Notes under the pieces: generated by a model
What the model was told of the DNA's origin: nothing
Seen by the model: the letters and a program-made list of their open reading frames with translations, nothing else
Database searches by the model: none
Assembly: GCA_002170915.1 (NCBI GenBank)
Contig: NHHQ01000136.1
Coordinates: forward strand, 1-5,957
Reading direction: 5' to 3'
Length of the DNA stretch: 5,957 bases
Source of the DNA: Rhodospirillaceae bacterium TMED167
Lineage (GTDB): Bacteria; Pseudomonadota; Alphaproteobacteria; Rhodospirillales_A; UBA2165
Program-made: the position numbers and the translations under genes
In this document: piece after piece, positions 5,450 through 5,957 of the stretch
Layout of the letters: each line of letters begins with the position of its first letter
Numbering within the stretch: the first letter of the stretch is position 1

Positions 5450-5550
5450 CAGATCATCGTCGCATTTTGACATTAATATTTACAGCGTTGTCAAGCGACT
5501 GGGGTGAGGCGCGCGCAGGTGAATACCACTGGGGGTGTCAGGGACGCGGC

Positions 5551-5957
5551 TTACGGGTCATGCTGGAAAAGCTTCGGATCCAGCGTCATGTCGGTTTCCA
5601 GGCCAGTAAGCGTCACGTTGGTTCGAATGTTTTGAGCATCAACGACGGTCCACTTGCGGAGTGCAAGAGGGTTATCTGCAAATATTAGGGTCAGGGATCC
5701 TTTTTCCGGTTCGTCTGTGTCCTGAACCGTCAGGCGGAGCACGCCAGGCGTCCGCCCAATCTTTGTGACGGTGATATCGCCATCCATCTGAATGTCTTCG
5801 CGGACCAGAAAATTGACTGGTGTGGATTTGAGGAATACATGTGTGACTTGGTCCAGGTCCTTATCGATGTAAATGAGAAAGATGCCGTCCGAGATTATTA
5901 GAATGGAGGCTGGAGGGTCATATTCGAAACGCAGTTTACCTGGTCGGGACATAAAAA
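5551..5957 (-). CDS. lolA: Outer-membrane lipoprotein carrier protein LolA, C-terminal part (truncated by the window edge)
   Basis: The frame ends with TAA at 5551-5553 and is open at the right edge, giving 135 complete codons, or roughly the last two-thirds of a LolA of about 200 residues. LolA is the periplasmic chaperone that carries lipoproteins from the LolCDE transporter to the outer membrane. Family features visible are RPGKLRFEYDPP, the following strand with DGIFLIYIDKDLDQVTHVFL, STPVNFLV, GSLTLIFADNPLALRKW and VVDAQNIRTNVTL; this last group is typical of alphaproteobacterial LolA. The ATG at 5952 is not a start: it falls inside the conserved FMSRPGK strand. The signal peptide and N-terminal strands lie outside the window. 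In many alphaproteobacteria I recall ftsK upstream of lolA and xth downstream; the downstream part of that order is seen here. Confidence 0.9.
   Translation of the reverse strand, partial: FMSRPGKLRFEYDPPASILIISDGIFLIYIDKDLDQVTHVFLKSTPVNFLVREDIQMDGDITVTKIGRTPGVLRLTVQDTDEPEKGSLTLIFADNPLALRKWTVVDAQNIRTNVTLTGLETDMTLDPKLFQHDP

Larger units (their letters stand above)
5166..5550. other. 385-base intergenic region between lolA and xth
   Basis: No convincing gene is seen on either strand. Reading in the direction of lolA and xth, it holds the probable lolA terminator (5423-5449), a CT-repeat tract (5402-5413 on the plus strand), the GC-rich inverted repeat (5326-5352) and the possible xth promoter (5204-5232). 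TTGACA at 5467-5472 and its inverted copy TGTCAA at 5489-5494 form a symmetric pair 16 bases apart, but neither has a -10 box at the right distance. No tRNA or recognisable structured RNA was found by eye. Confidence 0.6.

Noticed and set aside
5467..5494. TTGACA at 5467-5472 (and its inverted copy) as a -35 promoter box.
   Set aside because: No acceptable -10 box lies 15-19 bases downstream on either strand.
5950..5952. ATG at 5952 as the start of a complete 133-residue gene.
   Set aside because: It falls within the LolA strand leading to RPGKLRFEY, and the frame continues to the window edge, so the gene is truncated by the window.

Overview
The window looks like chromosomal DNA of an alphaproteobacterium with moderate GC content, most probably from the Rhodospirillales or a neighbouring order. 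Three things point there. A LolA-like gene sits next to an exodeoxyribonuclease III gene and an OmpR-type response regulator of a recognisably alphaproteobacterial type. The response regulator has an alphaproteobacterial-style linker and DNA-binding domain. A 358-residue protein carries an N-terminal domain that I recall only from alphaproteobacterial hypothetical proteins. No mobile element, tRNA, rRNA or CRISPR array is visible, and no reading frame is obviously broken. The taxonomic placement is inferred from protein style and gene order, not from a search.

Layout, left to right. Positions 1-372 (-) hold the N-terminal part of a tetratricopeptide-repeat protein that runs off the left edge. 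Positions 459-1094 (-) hold a ThiE/TenI-family protein. It is divergent from the PLP-homeostasis gene yggS at 1118-1807 (+), and only 23 bases separate the two start codons. Convergent with yggS is a two-gene operon on the minus strand: a 358-residue protein of unknown function (2325-3401) and a YkuD-type L,D-transpeptidase (1828-2328), coupled by an ATGA overlap. A close match to the sigma-54 -24/-12 consensus lies 36-52 bases before the first gene. Divergent from this operon is the response regulator (3662-4345, +). Convergent with the regulator is exodeoxyribonuclease III (4359-5150, -). After a 385-base gap comes the C-terminal part of lolA (5551-5957, -), which runs off the right edge.

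Functionally this is a mixed neighbourhood. It contains cofactor metabolism (thiamine-like and PLP), DNA repair (Xth), envelope functions (LolA lipoprotein carrier and L,D-transpeptidase) and regulation. The unit most likely to be a co-regulated module is the sigma-54-type promoter, the unknown 358-residue protein and the L,D-transpeptidase. Two members of well-known families look biochemically atypical. The response regulator has lost the acidic pair and the conserved Thr/Ser of the receiver domain. The ThiE-like protein lacks most of the residues expected of thiamine-phosphate synthase. Other points of interest are a promoter that would make the thiE-like mRNA leaderless, and a full-length anti-SD match at the end of thiE with no proper gene behind it.
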